Source of the DNA: Ascarosepion bandense
Lineage: Eukaryota > Mollusca > Cephalopoda > Sepiida > Sepiidae
NCBI GenBank assembly: GCA_037127315.1
Contig: JBBBDQ010001918.1
Span: 1,871,001 to 1,935,000, forward strand
DNA length: 64,000 nt
Direction of reading: 5' to 3'
Shown: positions 10,931 through 21,885 of the stretch, piece after piece
How positions within the stretch are numbered: position 1 is the stretch's first letter
Layout: each line of letters starts with the position of its first letter
Translations under genes and position numbers: made by a program
The notes under the pieces: model-generated
Databases searched by the model: none
What the model saw: the letters and a program-made list of their open reading frames with translations, nothing else
Told to the model about the DNA's origin: nothing

Positions 10931-11486
10931 TTGGTAAATTTTGGTTTTGTTCTCCCGAAGGTCTTTACCCCCTTCAAATCTTTCAAAAACATCCGTATTT
11001 CCGTGCAAATGTATATGCTGAACTCAAATCGGTAAGTATTTATTGGAGATACATACCTTTTTTTTCATTTTATCGAGCAGAAAAATATGGAACTTCTTGT
11101 CGCTGTTTATCTCACCCCCTAACTACGGCTCAAAAACATTATTCACTGCTGACTGAATTTACGCGTAGTTTTACAATTTTTTGTCCTTTTTTTAATCCCT
11201 ATGCACAAAATGAGTTCCGAAACTGAACAATTCGGAGTAATTGCTCAAATAGAGAAAATCAACCAAAAAATAAAAACCTATACTTCAGTTCATTCAGCGG
11301 TGAATCAGAGATAAGGGGTGAGATATAGTCCGATGCATTTATGGTCGATACCATGAAAAAAGGTCGGTTTCTTCAATAAACAATTATCGATTTGAGTCCG
11401 ACATGTACATTTGCACGGATTTAAGGATGTTTTAGAAAGTTTTGAAGGGGTAAAGGCCTTCAGGGAACAAAACAAAAATTTACCAA
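10931..11486. repeat. Long imperfect inverted repeat, arms about 270 bp
   Basis: The left arm starts TTGGTAAATTTTGGTTTTGT. The right arm read in reverse complement starts TTGGTAAATTTTTGTTTTGT. The arms can be followed through matching blocks (CCGTGCAAATGTA, GACTCAAATCG/GAACTCAAATCG, TATCTCACCCC) to a centre near 11217-11236, TCCGAA…TTCGGA. Arm identity looks like roughly three-quarters with indels. The element could be a foldback transposon or an old inverted duplication, and its transcript would form a long hairpin. Confidence 0.75.
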
Positions 11487-11912
11487 AGAGTTAATATAGC
11501 AAGTTTAAGAGAAAGAAAACTGAATTCTAAACCATAAGGAAGGAAACGAGAAATCACTCCATTATCTTTCCAAAGAAGTCATGGTAATTCACAGAAATGG
11601 AATCTGTGAAGAATCATGATCGCTTATGCACTGAAGGCATACAGCCTTTATAAAAATTACTTTTATATACTGTAAGGGATTACTGGTTCTGAAGATTCTA
11701 ACTCCATGGCAGCACCTCCCTTATTTCACTAAATTAAGGAGGATTGGTGAAATAACAATGCCAGTTTGACAGTGGTCATGAGGTCCAGGAAATTATTGTC
11801 CTTGTTCCATACATATTCATTAAAATGAACTTGTGTCACAGCAGCATCTACTGCTAAGAAGGTTGGGTCTGTGCCGAACCAGAAAGTTTTTCTCGTCAGA
11901 ATCGATCTTCCA

Positions 11913-12201
11913 TATTTATGCATATACTATTTGTTGGTGGATTAAATATCTGGTCGGGTGCTCCTGCTTATTCAGCTTGAGGTTTCTAAAGAAGGACCTT
12001 CAGGATTCAAGCGATCATGGCTCTCCACATCTAATCATTTGTAGACCTTGAACATTTATGCGTATACCATTCATCTGTACATTAAATACTGGTGCCATAT
12101 CTGGTTCAGTACTCCTGCTTATTTATCCTGAGGTTCTCAAAGAAGAATCTTCAGGATTCCAGCGATCATGGCTCTCCACATCTTTAATAATTTGCAGATC
12201 T
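11913..12201. repeat. Diverged tandem duplication, about 145 bp x 2
   Basis: Copies start at 11913 and 12054, each with ATTTATGC(A/G)TATAC. They share CTCCTGCTTATT, TTCAGGATTC(A/C)A and GCGATCATGGCTCTCCACAT. Indels and substitutions show the duplication is old. Confidence 0.75.
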
Positions 12202-12534
12202 TAGCAATTGTCTGTTGTTTTTGCTATTCTTCCAACTACCTGTTTTGAAATCTATTTCCACAAGTTTGTTAGGTGAAGTACAAATGATTTCTCTCTTGGC
12301 TTCTAGATTTCCTTTGGATATTAAACTCTATGAACCTTCTTTCTTCATTGCCCATCCCCAAAATTTCAACTGATAAATAAAATTTGTTATATTTATTAAA
12401 AAGCCTAAAATGTGAATGAGCGTTTAAAGTGCTCAACCCTGTCCGTTTTCCAAAATCTTATTAAGCTGGAGGGATATTTAGAAATCCTGTCTTTTTGGGG
12501 GGCTAAGAACTCTTCATTCATTCATTGTGAAATA

Positions 12535-13355
12535 TGAGAGAGTGAGAAGATTAGAAGAAAAGAGAAAAAGAAATAGTGAGAAGGGAAAAAAAATGAAAGA
12601 AAACAGAAGGAAAGAAAGTAGGAGAATGAAAAAGAATGGATAAAAAGAGGAAAGAAGTGAGTGAGGGACGAAGATTAGGAGAAACAGAAAGAGTAAGGGG
12701 AAAGAAAGGCAAAACAGAATAAGGAAGAAAGATGGAGGAGAGAGTTGGAAAGTGAGAAGAATGAATAGAAAGAGTAAAAAAATGAGTGAGATGGGGAATA
12801 GAAATAAAAGAGAAAAGGAAAGTGTGGGAGAAAGAAAGCTAAAAAGAAATAAGGAAAGAAAGAAAGATTGGAGAGTGAAAAAAGAATGGATAAAAAGATT
12901 AAAGAAGTGTGAGAGGTGGGAAGAAGAGAGGAAAAAGATAAAAAAAGCAAAAGATAAGAAATAAGAAAGAAAAATGGATGAGAGAAGGAAAGTGAAGAGA
13001 GAGAAGGGGAATAGAAAGTAAAGAGAAAAATGAATAAAAGTTGAAAGAAAGGATGAGGAGAGAAAGTTGAAGGGACAGAAAGAGTATGAAATGAAAGAGA
13101 GGGGGAATAGAAGAAAATAAAAAGAGAATAAGAGTGAGGTGGAAAGAAAAGTAGAATACATTAGGGAAGAGGAAGTAGGAGGTATAAAAGAGGTAACGGA
13201 TAAGAATAAAAGGAAAGAGGAAAAAGGTAAAGAACAAGAAAGAAGTAGAGAGAGAAAGAGTAAATGAAACACAAGAAATATTATGAGAGAGATAGAAGAG
13301 AAGATGGTGGGGAAAGATGAAGGAATTAATAGAAAAAAAAAAAGAGCTGGGGGAG
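12535..13355. repeat. Polypurine/polypyrimidine tract, about 0.8 kb
   Basis: The plus strand is almost entirely A and G, built of GAAAGAAAG, GAGGAAAG and AATAAAAG blocks with occasional T. Long frames on the minus strand (for example 12514-13272) are artefacts of composition, consisting of Ser, Phe, Leu and Pro only. The strand asymmetry is the real feature, since such tracts can form triplex H-DNA. Confidence 0.9.
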
Positions 13356-14019
13356 ATGGAGATTAACATACAGCATCCAAAAAGAAGAGACAAAAGTCTT
13401 GACTTTAGTCTTTCTGAACACATGACTGTCAGTGATCACCTCCTCACCCTAAGATTAAACCTGACCTGCATTCAAGTGAAATACAATTAACTAACTAAAA
13501 AAAAATGTTTGCTTAATCTTAAGACTTTATTTCAATGTTGTTTTTTTTTTTTAACTTTCCCCTTTGTTGTTAGACAAACCCAGATATTACAACTTATCAT
13601 GAAGAATGAGATGGGAGCAGCAGTCTTTTAATCAATTGGATTGTTCAGACGCAATTTGCACAAGAAAGATAACAATCAGTTTTACAAAAAAAAATAAATA
13701 AATAAATAAATAATATAATGTAAAAACAAGTTTTCCTGATGTCTTGGGTCGAGGTAAAGATTCACAAGACTGTCACTAGTGGGGAAAATTATAATTAAAA
13801 TAAGAATTAATTTCCTCCTCTTACCGAAAATAGTTCTGCAAACAAATCATGAAAGTTTACATGCTAGTCTCTTAACTCAGACAGCAGATTTTCAAATAAC
13901 AGAAGGTAACTGGTGTAGGAAGTTTATCCTCCTCCAGTTGTGGAGGAGATGTCGGCTGTAACTGACAGACACGTAACAGTTACAGCGACAATAATGGTTT
14001 ATTAGCCTCAATAACACAA

Positions 14020-14507
14020 GAAGGTACATATCAGCTGTTCAACAATGGCAGAATTTGACACAAGGCCAAGGTTCAACAAACACAACCTGATACTTCACAC
14101 AAATCAAAATTACATCACTGAGTCTACCTGAAAATGGTGAACCTCTGATCTTATTTTTGTTAATTCAATGCGTTCCTTGTTTATTTTTTTTTTTTTGCAG
14201 CTTATCAACTCTTTCTCAGTTATTTAAATTATATTTTGGATTATAAAAAGAATTAATTTTTGTGAGTGAATATTGCATCAATATTTTTTTCACAATAACA
14301 ATGAATTTTTCAGCTAAAAACTATTTAACCCAAAGCTGAGGAAGATAAATTTATATTTTTCTAATGGTAAAGTAATTTTACGTACTGTGATATGGAACTC
14401 TGGTTATGAACTATGTTTAGTATATCTTGTCCAAAAGAAAATCTTTAAATTTTAAGCCATAGCTAAAAGGAGAATGTATGTATTCACACCTTTCCCAAGA
14501 CTAATCA

Positions 14508-14541
<34 letters not shown>

Positions 14542-14790
14542 AACATGACGAAATTGGCTTGTTCATTCTCTAAAGCTTATCAAACCTTTTCAACAACACA
14601 AGAACATAATTATCGGCTATTCAAAAATGGTAGATTTTGACACAAGGCCAAGATTTAGCAAGTATGTCCCAATACATCACACAAATCAAAATTATGTCAC
14701 ACTGAGTCTTCCTAAAAGTGGTGAACCTCTGATCTTATTTTTGTTATTTCAGTGGATTCCTTGTTTGTTTTACTTGTTTTTTTTTATGGC
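14020..14790. repeat. Direct duplication of an about 190 bp segment
   Basis: 14020-14215 and 14597-14790 share ACACAAGAA, TTTGACACAAGGCCAAG, CACACAAATCAAAATTA and GGTGAACCTCTGATCTTATT in the same order. A decayed SINE/REP-P tail (CAGCTTATCAACTC) and a poly(A) tract (14511-14539) lie between them. Confidence 0.7.
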
Positions 14791-14792
14791 TT

Positions 14793-15515
14793 ACTAGCAG
14801 TATAGTCCGCTGTTGCTCGGGTGTAATGAAAGCTTTAAAACTAATCCATGGTCCTGGAGCTCAGACTCTTTGGATGTTGGTACCAAAGACTAAAAGGCAA
14901 TATGTGTTTCCAGTTAAAGTGAAGCTATAGACTGAAAGAAAAAGATGAATGGATGTAAGTCAAATTTTAATTTCCTGCTATCGATATCAAATAAGTGTTT
15001 TTTGTCATAAATTGAATTTTGAAGGCTAAATAAGTCCTCTGAGTAAATGGTATCATGGCTGAGACTAAGAACTACAATTATACCTACTTAGAGTCAAACC
15101 CGAAGCAAAAACTAAAATAAAAGGGCTGAAAAAATATAGACATACAGGCAGATAAACAGATACACACACACAAACATCTTGGCTTTTATATATAAAATCA
15201 ATTTTCTGCACTATTGTAAGAACTGCAACCTTGAAACTTCGGAATATCCTTTCTTATGTCTTTGTCTATGAGTGTATCAAATTTAATTAAAATCGGACCA
15301 CTCCTTCTATAACCTGATTTTTTGGATTATCTATTGTTGATATATATCGGGGGTACCTCGACACAAAACTTAGCTAAGAACACTTGCAGATGCTTATAGT
15401 ACAACTGTGTAAATTTTCAAGAAAATCAGTTCAGCTGTTTCGGAGTCTATAGGTAATGGACACAGACACATACAAAGTTCAATTTATAAATAAGTAGATA
15501 TATATATATATATTA
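14793..15515 (+). mobile_element. Unclassified CTAGCAGTATAG repeat (REP-H)
   Basis: The copy opens with ACTAGCAGTATAGTCC and a GTTGCTCGGGTGTAATG block. It closes with a TCAGTTCAGCTGTTTCGGAG, CTATAGGTAATGGACACAGA block and a TA-rich end. It aligns through most of its length with the inverted copy at 52697-53385 and with 60170-60505. No coding capacity was seen. The class is uncertain (Helitron-like or LINE 3' UTR). Confidence 0.7.
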
Positions 15516-15908
15516 CTTCAACTGTTATTATAGCTGATAATTGATCTGATCATCACTGACAGATACAATAACATGAGCTGAGCTATTATCTGTTACCCCA
15601 TCCATGTACCAAAGCTTAAAAAACTAGGTACTCCCAATCAGTCAACTTTCTAGATTTCAAATCTTGTCTTTGCTGTTTGTTTTAGTTGATGTGCACATCA
15701 ACTACTTTCCAGGTACCTTTTTACCTTGATATGTAAAATAAGTACCATTCAATTTGTATCATGAAGTTATCTAATAGTTTATCAAACGTGAAAAATATCT
15801 GTGTCAGTGATGGTCAGACCTTGTTGATTTGACACTGAATGACCCTTATATTTTACTGGATAGGTGTTTTTGAGATGGCATCATTCTTCTGTATTTTTTT
15901 TAAACAGT

Positions 15909-16400
15909 TGGTTGTTTTGTTTTTATGGCAAATCAACCTCGGTAGGTCATTTATTGCCAACTAAACGTTATCTATTTATTGCTGGTAATACCTTTTTCTT
16001 TCAACAATTTATTGTTGTTTTTTATACAAGTTTTGTGTCTAGTAATACATTTTTCTTTTCGAGTATCAAGATTCATTGGGATATTTTTTTAAGGGGGGGG
16101 TCCCCAAGTCCTACCTTTGTTATTTAACCCATAACTGGAGGAAAGGGATGGATTAATACCTTTCCCAAGGGTACCAGTGCTTAAGTGAATGCAGGGTATT
16201 CAACTGAAATTTGAACTTGGCACACTGATTTCTCTTTCCGAGCTGATATCCACTGCACCATAACACACAGCCATCACTATATGCTTACAGCACCTGGTAT
16301 TCCCAAGCGGTCACCCATCTAAGTACTGACCAGGTTCAATGTTGCTTAACTTTGGTTATCGAGTGAGAACCGGTGTATTCAACACGATAGGCCATAAGCC
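15909..16400 (-). mobile_element. SINE-2: 5S rRNA-tRNA composite SINE with TSD
   Basis: On the minus strand the element starts with a 5S rRNA-like head (16400 to about 16283). This keeps AGTACTTAGATGGGTGACCG, CTTGGGAATACCAGGTGCTG and the TTAAGCAA box typical of the internal pol III control region. A tRNA-like head follows (B box near TTCAAATTTCAG, degraded), then the shared SINE core, an internally repetitive region and a tail rich in AAAACAAAACAACC. A 13 bp repeat TTTTTTAAACAGT at 15896-15908 and 16401-16413 bounds the element, so the composite moved as one unit. Confidence 0.9.
16283..16400 (-). pseudogene. 5S rRNA-derived SINE head
   Basis: About 118 bases align to eukaryotic 5S rRNA over its whole length. 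The matches run from the 5' end (GGCTTATGGCC) through the TACTTAGATGGG segment to GGTGCTGTAAGC at the 3' end. It is not a functional 5S gene: it has many substitutions and runs straight into a tRNA-like segment with no terminator. Confidence 0.85.
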
Positions 16401-16657
16401 TTTTTTAAACAGTGAAATTAATATCAACTGGCCTTAATCAAGTCCTACAAAAGAAAAAACATGTACCTCCCAAAGGAATTGAACCTTTATTCTCTTTTTC
16501 CATTAGGCCATCATGATATCACTCAGTTTCCTACTGAAGAAATGCAGACCTCTCATTGAAACTTCATCTTATCCCTAACTGCTACCTTTTTATTTTTACA
16601 CAAACACAGAAAATAAAAAGTAAAAATGTAAAGAATAAATAAATAAATTCTACTTAC

Positions 16658-17026
16658 ATGCAAGTTTAATGATTCCTTTTTTACTCTTTACTGATTTTGC
16701 ACCAGGAGTTCCACTGTTACCATTCCAAGCCGTGCAATGGCATGAGTAATCATCTTTTCCAAAGTATTCCTCAACTTCTTCACGTGTTACTTCAATACTA
16801 GTGATCAAGTATTTTTCATTAGTGTCTACATCAGGAACTTCCACTCGGGACGTGCTTCGCATTGGAATAAACTGTCCCGAGCATTTGAAAATAATGACAG
16901 TGGATCTTTTGGCATGGCAGGAGATGACTACAGACTTGTGTTTTAAGACATAGTAGTAGTCTTTTGGTTCCAGCCGAAACTCTGGCATTTCATATTCCTC
17001 TGCCATGGTCATTGGCAAGAGGGCAC
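16658..17026 (-). CDS. unc5: UNC5-type netrin receptor, exon encoding Ig domain 1
   Basis: This internal exon of 369 bases encodes about 122 residues of an UNC5 family axon-guidance receptor, a single-pass membrane protein that binds netrin. The translation runs from ALLPMTMAEEYEMP through PEFRLEPKDYYYVLKHKS to GIIKLAC. Diagnostic features are four cysteines in the UNC5 Ig1 pattern (VISCHAK, FKCSG, CHCTAW) and the REEVEEYFG segment preceding CHCTAW. The acceptor is a pyrimidine-rich CTTTCTTTTTCTTTCAG, and the donor is CAT|GTAAGTA. Both introns are phase 1, as usual for Ig modules. The remaining exons (signal peptide, Ig2, thrombospondin repeats, ZU5, death domain) were not recognised, so the flanking sequence is probably intron. 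Confidence 0.93.
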
Positions 17027-17097
17027 CTGAAAGAAAAAGAAAGGAAACAATTTAAGGAACTGGATGAATTTGGTTTTGTGATTTTCAAAGAAAGCAA

Positions 17098-17203
17098 TGG
17101 TAACCTACTGCGGATAATCTTTTACCCAGTCAGTCATGTCTCTTTTGAGACATGATCACCCAAAGCATATATCATGTATGCCACTTAACTGACTGACTGA
17201 TTT
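17098..17203 (+). mobile_element. SINE-1 3' fragment
   Basis: Only the tail third remains: GGTAACCTACTGCGG, CCAGTCAGTCATGTCTC with its hairpin partner GAGACATGATC, and CACTTAACTGACTGACTG. It lies about 70 bp upstream of the UNC5 exon, inside the presumed intron. Confidence 0.8.
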
Positions 17204-17204
17204 T

Positions 17205-17690
17205 CAAAATTGAAAATGTTTAAAGGGTTACAAATCTCCAAGAATTTAAAAGTAAAGTCAATAGCTAACCTGCATCCTCTCTCTCATGCACTTTTCTCCA
17301 TCCACTCTCCTCTCATCAGTATTCTCATCCTTCTCTTACCCACTTCCTGACACCCGCTACAACCTGTTACTCTTTCTCCTATGTAATTCCCTGCAAAACA
17401 GTAGCAGTAAAATGCCTTGTTTGAGATGATATGATTATAAAAAATATTCTATATTATTATAACATGGATATAAAGTGGGGGATCAATTCTACATTACAAT
17501 CAATATATAAACTGATCCATCACTTTATGGCCACCACCATCTTTCTCTTAGCCACTTCCTGACACCCCCTACAACCTGTTACTCTTTCTCATAACTTTCC
17601 TCCTATGCAACCCCCTGCAAAACAGTGGCAGTAAAATGCCTTGCTTGGGGTGATATGATTATAAAAAAAAAAAAAAAAAAAATAGTTATT
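17205..17690 (+). mobile_element. LINE-B 3' ends, two copies
   Basis: The first copy ends near 17450 and the second spans about 17525-17680. Both carry CCACTTCCTGACACCC, TACAACCTGTTACTCTTTCT, CCCTGCAAAACAGT and the terminal AAAATGCCTTG, GATATGATTATAAAA. The first also holds a piece of C-terminal coding sequence (CTCCAAGAATTTAAAAGTAA). The shared terminal sequence identifies the 3' end recognised by the LINE-B machinery. Confidence 0.7.
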
Positions 17691-17694
17691 TCTT

Positions 17695-17885
17695 TTCTTT
17701 TTTTTATTATTATTAATTCACCACAAGCAAAGTAATAATTCCGCTAAAATAAATGGGACTACTGTGTGAAAGTGAATGAAATAGACTTTAGAAAGAACTG
17801 GAAACCCAATCTTAAACATGAAACAAAAGATAAAGCTCTACACCTGTTCAAAAAACCAACAAGAAGTGTGAGCCGGATGATAGTC
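17695..17885 (-). mobile_element. Decayed SINE-3 copy
   Basis: ATTCACCACAAGCAAAGTAA, CTGGAAACCCAATCTTAAAC and GAAGTGTGAGCCGGATGATA match the SINE-3 module order at reduced identity. Confidence 0.6.
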
Positions 17886-17959
17886 AAACTTATTTACACC
17901 TATAGAGGAGCTTCATCACAAATGTTTGGCAACTGACATGATTTTTTGATTCATGTTTT

Positions 17960-18215
17960 TGTTTTCATTTTCTATTTAGGCGATAAAGTCACTAAGATGC
18001 ATGGAGCTACTGAGAGTGAAAGTGAATGAAAAGACTAAGATTAGCAACTAGGTCCCACCCTTTTACTGTAAAACCAATAAAATATAAACGCAAATTCTAC
18101 TTCTTTTCTCACACTTCCTGCCTGTTGAATTCCCTTCCATTTACTTTACAGCCAGAATCTTCAAGAATTCAAATATAAAGTCAATAGTCATCTCCTGTTT
18201 AAAATGTGCATGTGC
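17960..18215. mobile_element. LINE-B C-terminal fragment in a SINE-3 context
   Basis: At 18030-18200 the plus strand has GGTCCCACCCTTTTACTG, CACACTTCCTGCCTGTTGAA and CAAGAATTCAAATATAAAGT. It corresponds to the ...SRLWNSLP...LQEFK coding region of LINE-B (58860-59020), heavily mutated. A SINE-3-like piece (AAAGTCACTAAGATGCATGG) precedes it in the opposite sense. Confidence 0.5.
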
Positions 18216-18284
18216 TTGATAGGGGGAAACTTTTTATTCGTACTAAAGAAAGAAAAAAAATATAGTAATATAGAGTTTCAGTGT

Positions 18285-18790
18285 CTAGGTGAGATGTTAA
18301 AAATATAGAGTTGAAGTGAACTTTAGAAGAAACCAGAAACCCCATCCTAAACAGGAAAAAAGTGATAATTCTCTTCTGTTCAGAAGAGAGAGGAGAAGTG
18401 TGAACAGGACAGTAAAAGAACCTATACACTTGTATTAAAAAATAAATACTAAAAACGCTTCTGAGTTTAGTTGGAGACATTAGGAGAAAAGATTTGAAGT
18501 AGACAAAAGACACCAAAAATCTAATCCTGAATGAGGAAACAAAGGATTAATTTCAACTCCTGTTCAAAAGACCGGGGACGGGTGTAAACCAGATGATAGG
18601 AACATCTATCTACTCATATTAAAGAAAAAAATAGTAAATAAAATTTCAGAGTTTAGTTAGAGACATTGGAATTATAGAGTTGAAGTAGACTTTGGAACTA
18701 ACTGGAAACCCAATCCTAAACAGCAAAGAAGGGATAAACTGCTTCTTCTGTTAAAAGTTCAGAGAGGAAGCACCTTTACAACTATTGATT
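18285..18790 (-). mobile_element. Cluster of decayed SINE-3 fragments
   Basis: Three tandemly placed fragments (about 18285-18415, 18475-18600 and 18605-18790) each contain CAGAGTTTAG(T)TGGAGACATT and CCTGTTCAAAAG-like blocks. They share upstream sequence not present in younger SINE-3 copies, which suggests a longer ancestral element. Confidence 0.5.
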
Positions 18791-19387
18791 TATTTCTATA
18801 AATGCTAAAAAACAAACAAAAAAAACAAAAACAACAACACCTTCTCTATTAAGGAAATGCATGAAAAATCGGTTTATCTAATTGTATAATACAATCAGGG
18901 AGCAAATTCAACAAAAAATTACAAAAAAATTTGTATCAACAAAGTATGAAAATATTTGAATACAAAAACAAAAATCCAATCTGCCAAGCAATAATTTTTA
19001 TAATTTTTGTGAATTTTACTCTGGGATTTTTGTCACATCTGCAGGTGGATACTTTTACGATGCAAAAGATTTTAAAGATTGTTGAAATATGAGCAAAGAA
19101 AAAAGTCAATATCATTTCCGTAACTTTCATCAGAGCAACAAAGTTAATCTTGCAGGTGCTTTAACAGTGTTTTGATAAAGATAAGTTTAAGTCAGTGATC
19201 CTTATCATAGGCACTAACACCACCTTAGGAGGTGTTATGAACTCTCAAGAGAGATGTAATTATTTAGAGGAGTTAAGAAAAGTGATATAATTTTACAAGG
19301 AAATCATCATTGTGTTGAGCATGCTTGAATTTGTTTGACTTCATGTCATCATCCATCCATGGCAGTTGGTATTTTGCTAGCAATATA

Positions 19388-19632
19388 GGTGATCATGTCT
19401 CGAAAGAGACATGACTGACTGGGCAGAACATTTTCCCACAGCAGGTTATCATTACTTTCTGCGGTAAATAGGTTGCCAACCAAGGCTATAGTACCCAATC
19501 TGTTTTGCTATTTAATCCATAGCTGGAGGGAAAAGCGATGGATCTATACCTTTCAAAAGGGTATTTGCACATATGTAAATGCAATGAATTCAACTGGAAT
19601 CTGAACTTGGTTCTGTGATTTCTCGTTTAGAG
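19388..19632 (-). mobile_element. SINE-1 copy, 3' tail lost
   Basis: It begins within the conserved hairpin (GATCATGTCTCGAAAGAGAC), followed by core (TATTTAATCCATAGC) and part of the head (GGAATCTGAACTTGG). It ends where a REP-H-like repeat begins. Confidence 0.75.
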
Positions 19633-19634
19633 CA

Positions 19635-20390
19635 GACTAGCATCATAACCCGGTGTTGCCCGTGCAACTCATAACATTTTATTAGTAGGAGAAGATGCCA
19701 ATGAAAAGAGTAGATGGAAATCATTTATTGAAAGTTGGAAAGAAGAGCTGAAGCTGTTAGTAACCATTAAAAAAATCTATTTTCTTTTGTTTTGGGTAAA
19801 CGTGATTTGATGTTTTATGTGACACTGTAAACAACATTGCGTTTGTTTTTGTTTCAAAATTACGGGGGAAAACATTTACATTTTTTGTTGACTAAATGAA
19901 TTTAACATAAAAATAAAAATTATTTATTTTGTTTTACTGAAATTTGAAATATAAAAACTATCACACTCTCAGTTCAGAAATTTCTTAAGAATGTTTAAAA
20001 ATGTAGACATTTAATTTTAGAGGAAAAAGTGCACTTTTTTTACATGTTTTGTTTTTGTTTGAAAGAACACTTTTATATTAAATATAAAGGCTCATTTTTT
20101 TTAAATAAAAAGATATTTTAGTCACGTTTGACATGTGTGATTTGATTTCTGTGACGTAATTTAGCAACCATTTTAGATGTTTTACGGAGCAAATGTAAAC
20201 AATTGGCTCCAATGGCCAAAAAGTGCAAAAGGGAAAATTGCTGAACTCAAAAAGCATATATCGACCTGGCTTCCCTGGAAATATGTGTCCGTAGAAAGTT
20301 TGAATGGCGTAGCTTAAAAAATGTAGATGTGCATAAGGAACAGTCACACACAGACTCACAGATTGCCTTTTATATATAGAGATATACACT
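19635..20390 (+). mobile_element. REP-H-like repeat, diverged
   Basis: It starts GACTAGCATCATAACCCGG, TGTTGCCCGTGCAACTC and ends CACACAGACTCACAGATTGC, CTTTTATATATAGAGATA. This start and end resemble the REP-H family, but the interior differs. The 110-codon minus-strand frame at 20078-20410 lies inside and shows no known domain. Confidence 0.5.
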
Positions 20391-20649
20391 ACACCACAAA
20401 GCTCTTCCATTGTTGTTTTTTTTTTTTTTTAATTTCATTAAGTAAGGAAAGGGAAAAAGTATGAATCCATCTCTACTTCCCCAGCCATGGGTTAATTAGT
20501 AGGAATTGTGTTAGTAGATTATTATCCATGTTGGGACGATAGGCCATGTCGGGTACAAGGTCACTTCAGGAACATAGCCGACAATCCCAACATTTATCAG
20601 AAGGTTAAAAGAATAAAAGCGTCTCATTTTTAAAATAAGTGAATTTTAT

Positions 20650-21212
20650 TATGTCTCGAAAGAGACATGACTGGCTGGACAGAAGGTTATCCCACAGTAG
20701 GTTGCCATTGCTTTCTGAGATAGACTGTTTGCCAGCCAAGGCTATAGAACCTAATCTGTCCTATTATTTGACTCATACTAAGAGGGGGAAGAGATGTATT
20801 ATATTATTAAGTAATAATTAGCGGGGGAACAGTTTATTACTTCATAACAATAACAAATCGATCCCCCAATTTATGCCCAGTAGAAGCCTTAATCATGTTT
20901 CTATTATATTCAGTTAGTCAGTTAAGTGCCATACGTGATACACGCTTTGAGTGATCATGTCTCAAAATAGACATGACTGACTGGGCAGAAGATTATCCCG
21001 CAGTAGGTTGCCATTGCTTTCTGCAGTAAACTGGTTGCCATCCAAGGCTATAGAACCTAATTTGTCTTATTATTTAACCAAAAACTGGAGTGAATAGACG
21101 GATTAATACCTTTAGCAAGGTTATTTGTACGTTAATGAATGCAGAAATTCAACTGGAATTCGAACTCGGCTCCCTGATTTGTTGTTCCGAGTCGATAACC
21201 ACTGCACATATA
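20650..21212 (-). mobile_element. Dimeric SINE-1 copy
   Basis: Read on the minus strand, a complete SINE-1 unit (21212 to about 20912) is followed by a ~140 bp linker (ATGCCCAGTAGAAGCC, GATCCCCCAATT, GTAATAATTAGCGGGGG in plus orientation). A second unit without a tRNA head follows (about 20770-20650). The second unit lacks its terminal CTGACTGA tail. The same architecture occurs at 38838-39403, 49427-50038 and 58116-58701. Confidence 0.85.
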
Positions 21213-21283
21213 AATGTTTAAAAAGAGAAAGTGTAGTGTCAAGTTAATGGAATAAAGAGTTAGTAGCTGTAAAGTTTTTTTTG

Positions 21284-21458
21284 TTTTTTTAATCATATCA
21301 CCCCAAGCAAGGCGGTAACGCTACTGATGCGCAGGGGGCTACATAATAGTGAAAAGATTGGAAAAGAGAAAGCCGGAAACCACATCCTAAACAGGGAACA
21401 AGGGATGAGCCTCTTCACCTGTTCAATAGACGTGGGTGGAGTGTGAACCGGGCGATAG
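21284..21458 (-). mobile_element. SINE-3 copy, near consensus
   Basis: All modules are intact: ATCATATCACCCCAAGCAAG, GCGCAGGGGGCTACATAA, GAGCCTCTTCACCTGTTCAA and GTGTGAACCGGGCGATAG. It has the same 5' and 3' boundaries as copies at 7612 and 24185, supporting a defined short element rather than random LINE truncation. Confidence 0.8.
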
Positions 21459-21847
21459 ATAGTAGTCATGTCTTCTTGTTCTCTTTCTTTTTGTGTCCGC
21501 CGAGTAGGTGAAAAGGAAAAAGGCGCAATCAATATAAAGTGAAAAAGAGAGTGTGAATGAGAAAGAACAGATAAGAGGAATATGTACTTATTGGTATTGA
21601 ATTGTTTTGGAGTCAGTTGAAAATGTCTTGTTTCGTTGACGGCGTGTGAGTGAAGACGAAGAAAGGAAAATAGGAAGGAGAGGAAGAACGAACGAATGTT
21701 AACGAGACATGTCAGGTTCGACATCTTGAAATTTCTCTCTTACATTGTGGCGATGTTCTTAACAGATCCCTGCTCCAATCGGACTTTTTTGGCAGGTCAA
21801 GAAATGTGGATAAGTACTCAAATCTAAATCAGATACAACCGCAAAAC

Positions 21848-21885
<38 letters not shown>

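Noticed and set aside
10759..11226. 155-codon plus-strand frame with several Cys and His residues
   Set aside because: It runs into one arm of an inverted repeat, has no recognisable domain, and no splice or promoter support.
12514..13423. Long minus-strand frames of 252 and 174 codons
   Set aside because: They lie in the polypurine tract and encode only Ser/Phe/Leu/Pro-rich low-complexity sequence; overlapping frames are equally open.
16283..16400. Functional 5S rRNA gene
   Set aside because: It is fused to a tRNA-like SINE body within one target-site duplication and has many substitutions.
21588..21724. Minus-strand frame with a signal-peptide-like start, considered as UNC5 exon 1
   Set aside because: The only nearby donor-like site (GTACAT) is weak and would leave phase 2, incompatible with the phase-1 acceptor of the UNC5 Ig1 exon.
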